Origin: Nitrospirota bacterium
Lineage (GTDB): Bacteria; Nitrospirota; Nitrospiria; Nitrospirales; NS-4
Length of the DNA stretch: 7,488 bases
Reading direction: 5' to 3'
NCBI GenBank assembly: GCA_005877855.1
Contig: VBOF01000222.1
Coordinates: 1 to 7,488, forward strand
Shown here: positions 6,829 through 7,488 of the stretch, piece by piece
Numbering within the stretch: position 1 is the stretch's first letter
Layout: the number at the start of each line of letters is the position of its first letter
Program-made: the position numbers and the translations under genes
The notes under the pieces: model-generated
Database searches by the model: none
What the model saw: the letters and a program-made list of their open reading frames with translations, nothing else
What the model was told of the DNA's origin: nothing

Positions 6829-6848
6829 TTACTTGGTTATGTGATACT
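6819..6848 (+). promoter_or_regulatory. Candidate sigma-70-type promoter for the LuxR-type gene
   Basis: TTTACA (6819-6824, 5 of 6 consensus bases) and an extended -10, TG-T-GATACT (GATACT at 6843-6848, 4 of 6), have an 18-bp spacer. The start would be near 6855, giving a leader of about 53 nt. The stretch 6811-6860 is only 16/50 GC in an otherwise GC-rich window, as expected of a control region. It is divergent from the pilD promoter. Confidence 0.5.
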
Positions 6849-6876
6849 AATGGTCTTACAGGTAGGGCGGATGATT

Positions 6877-6884
6877 AGACGTCT
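6877..6884. repeat. Perfect 8-bp palindrome in the leader of the LuxR-type gene
   Basis: AGACGTCT is fully self-complementary and lies about 25 nt downstream of the predicted transcription start and 23 nt before the ATG. It could be half of an operator, but no second copy was noticed in the control region. Confidence 0.25.
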
Positions 6885-6887
6885 TTA

Positions 6888-6903
6888 GCATAAGGAGTTA
6901 TGC
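6888..6903 (+). promoter_or_regulatory. Hairpin presenting the Shine-Dalgarno of the LuxR-type gene in its loop
   Basis: GCATAA (6888-6893) and TTATGC (6898-6903) are perfect 6-bp inverted arms around the tetraloop GGAG (6894-6897), which is the core of the AAGGAG ribosome site. The start codon follows 4 nt after the stem. In RNA the Shine-Dalgarno would be confined to a four-base loop, which could limit or tune translation. It could equally be a DNA operator. The symmetry is certain; the role is inferred. Confidence 0.45.
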
Positions 6904-6907
6904 GATC

Positions 6908-7141
6908 ATGGAACGGAAGAGGAGAAACGGCGTCACGTCCTTGACGGACCGCGAGCAGGAAATCCTCCAGTTGATCTGGAATGGCCTCAAGAACCGGGAG
7001 ATCGGGACACGCCTCAAGATCAGCGTGAAGACCGTCGAAGCGCACCGCGCCAACATGATGAAGAAGCTCCGGGTGTCGAACGCCGCCCAACTTCTGAAAG
7101 CCGCCATCGAGGAAGGATTCATCCGGGTCCGGCGGGGCTGA
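6908..7141 (+). CDS. LuxR/GerE-type HTH-only transcriptional regulator (77 aa)
   Basis: The product is essentially just a LuxR C-terminal DNA-binding domain. LTDREQEILQLIWNGLKNREI (about residues 12-32) is the family's opening helix pair, ISVKTVEAHRANMMKKL (38-54) is the recognition helix and following turn, and NAAQLLKAAIEEGFI (58-72) is the last helix, used for dimerisation in GerE-like proteins. There is no receiver, autoinducer or ATPase domain, so any signal must come from dimer level, partner proteins or control of expression. Length is close to that of Bacillus GerE. Start is ATG 6908-6910 with AAGGAG about 10 nt upstream; the ATG at 6900 is in another frame and too close to that site. 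It is divergent from pilD and shares its control region, so it may regulate the pilus-related operon, itself, or both. The last 23 bp overlap the end of the opposing methyltransferase gene. Confidence 0.9.
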   Translation: MERKRRNGVTSLTDREQEILQLIWNGLKNREIGTRLKISVKTVEAHRANMMKKLRVSNAAQLLKAAIEEGFIRVRRG

Positions 7142-7488
7142 CGGGAGCAGTGCCGGCTCGCTGTCGCAGAACCTCGTACAGCACGACCGCCGACGCCACC
7201 GAGGCGTTGAGGCTCTGCACGTTGCCCTGTAACGGGATGCGGACCAGCCCATCGCAGTGCCGGGCGACCAGCGGCCGGATCCCTCGACCTTCCCCACCCA
7301 CCACTAACGCCACCGGGCCGCGATAATCCACTTCCCAATAGCTGCGAGTCCCTTTTGCGTCGAGCCCGTAGACCCAGAAGTTCGCCGCCTTGAGCCGCTC
7401 GATAGTCTGCGCGACATTGACGACGCGGGCGACGGGCAGATGCTCGATGGCGCCCGCCGAGGCTCGGGCCACGGTCGCGGTCAGGCCG
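7119..7488 (-). CDS. rlmB: 23S rRNA (guanosine-2'-O-)-methyltransferase RlmB, C-terminal part
   Basis: A SpoU/TrmH-type 2'-O-methyltransferase; RlmB methylates G2251 of 23S rRNA (E. coli numbering) using S-adenosylmethionine through a trefoil-knot fold. The frame stays open to the right edge, giving 122 complete codons to the stop at 7119-7121, so the N terminus lies outside. The visible part reads TATVARASAGAIEHLPVARVVN at its start, as in RlmB. It then shows the knot motifs LVVGGEGRGIRPLV (motif 2, with the conserved Glu) and IPLQGNVQSLNASVASAVVLYE (motif 3, with the SLN-Ser signature). The GTG at 7470-7472 is an internal Val codon, not a start. RlmB is preferred over TrmH or RlmH-like relatives because of the GAIEHLPVARV segment. 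A short Pro/Gly/Ala-rich tail follows the fold. It converges on, and overlaps by 23 bp, the LuxR-type gene. Confidence 0.85.
   Translation of the reverse strand, partial: GLTATVARASAGAIEHLPVARVVNVAQTIERLKAANFWVYGLDAKGTRSYWEVDYRGPVALVVGGEGRGIRPLVARHCDGLVRIPLQGNVQSLNASVASAVVLYEVLRQRAGTAPVSPAGPG

Noticed and set aside
6713..6907. Sigma-54 promoter (TGGCAC-N5-TTGC type) ahead of pilD or the LuxR-type gene
   Set aside because: I looked for the GG...GC pair at the correct spacing on both strands and found no convincing match; sigma-70-like boxes fit better.
6875..7297. Minus-strand frames of 140-146 codons opposite the LuxR-type gene
   Set aside because: They lie antisense to a recognisable LuxR domain and out of frame with the real rlmB. 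No motif or ribosome site supports them.

Overview
This window looks like chromosomal DNA of a GC-rich, Gram-negative-type bacterium with type IV pili. A Nitrospira-like (Nitrospirota) or deltaproteobacterial-type genome is my best guess. It rests only on gene content (prepilin peptidase plus several sigma-54 activators, and an HTH-only LuxR protein) and high GC, with no lineage marker visible. Almost all of the sequence is coding. No RNA gene, insertion sequence, CRISPR array or clear intrinsic terminator was seen.

Layout: from about 6787 leftwards, six minus-strand genes are packed head to tail: prepilin peptidase pilD (5933-6712), a membrane PAS histidine kinase (4535-5929), an NtrC-class response regulator (3161-4525), a second sigma-54 activator with an unrecognised N-terminal region in place of a receiver (1060-3180), a small membrane protein (600-1004) and a multi-pass membrane protein cut by the left edge (1-590). 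Gaps are 3 nt, 9 nt, a 20-nt overlap, 55 nt and 9 nt. The first four genes therefore look like one translationally coupled operon behind a sigma-70-type promoter at 6759-6787. The last two genes are visibly less GC-rich and may be a looser attachment or a later arrival.

To the right of pilD is an AT-rich divergent control region (about 6760-6907) with candidate promoters on both strands and small inverted repeats. It leads to a plus-strand 77-residue LuxR/GerE-type DNA-binding protein (6908-7141) whose Shine-Dalgarno sequence sits in the loop of a perfect hairpin. The 3' end of that gene overlaps, tail to tail by 23 bp, the 3' end of a minus-strand rlmB-type 23S rRNA 2'-O-methyltransferase gene that runs off the right edge.

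Working model (inference): the kinase senses a membrane or cytoplasmic signal and phosphorylates the response regulator, which activates sigma-54 promoters elsewhere, probably including pilus genes. The adjacent receiver-less activator adds a second input through its own sensor region. PilD processes the prepilins made as a result. The two consecutive, different sigma-54 activators in one operon with pilD and a kinase are the most distinctive feature of the window.
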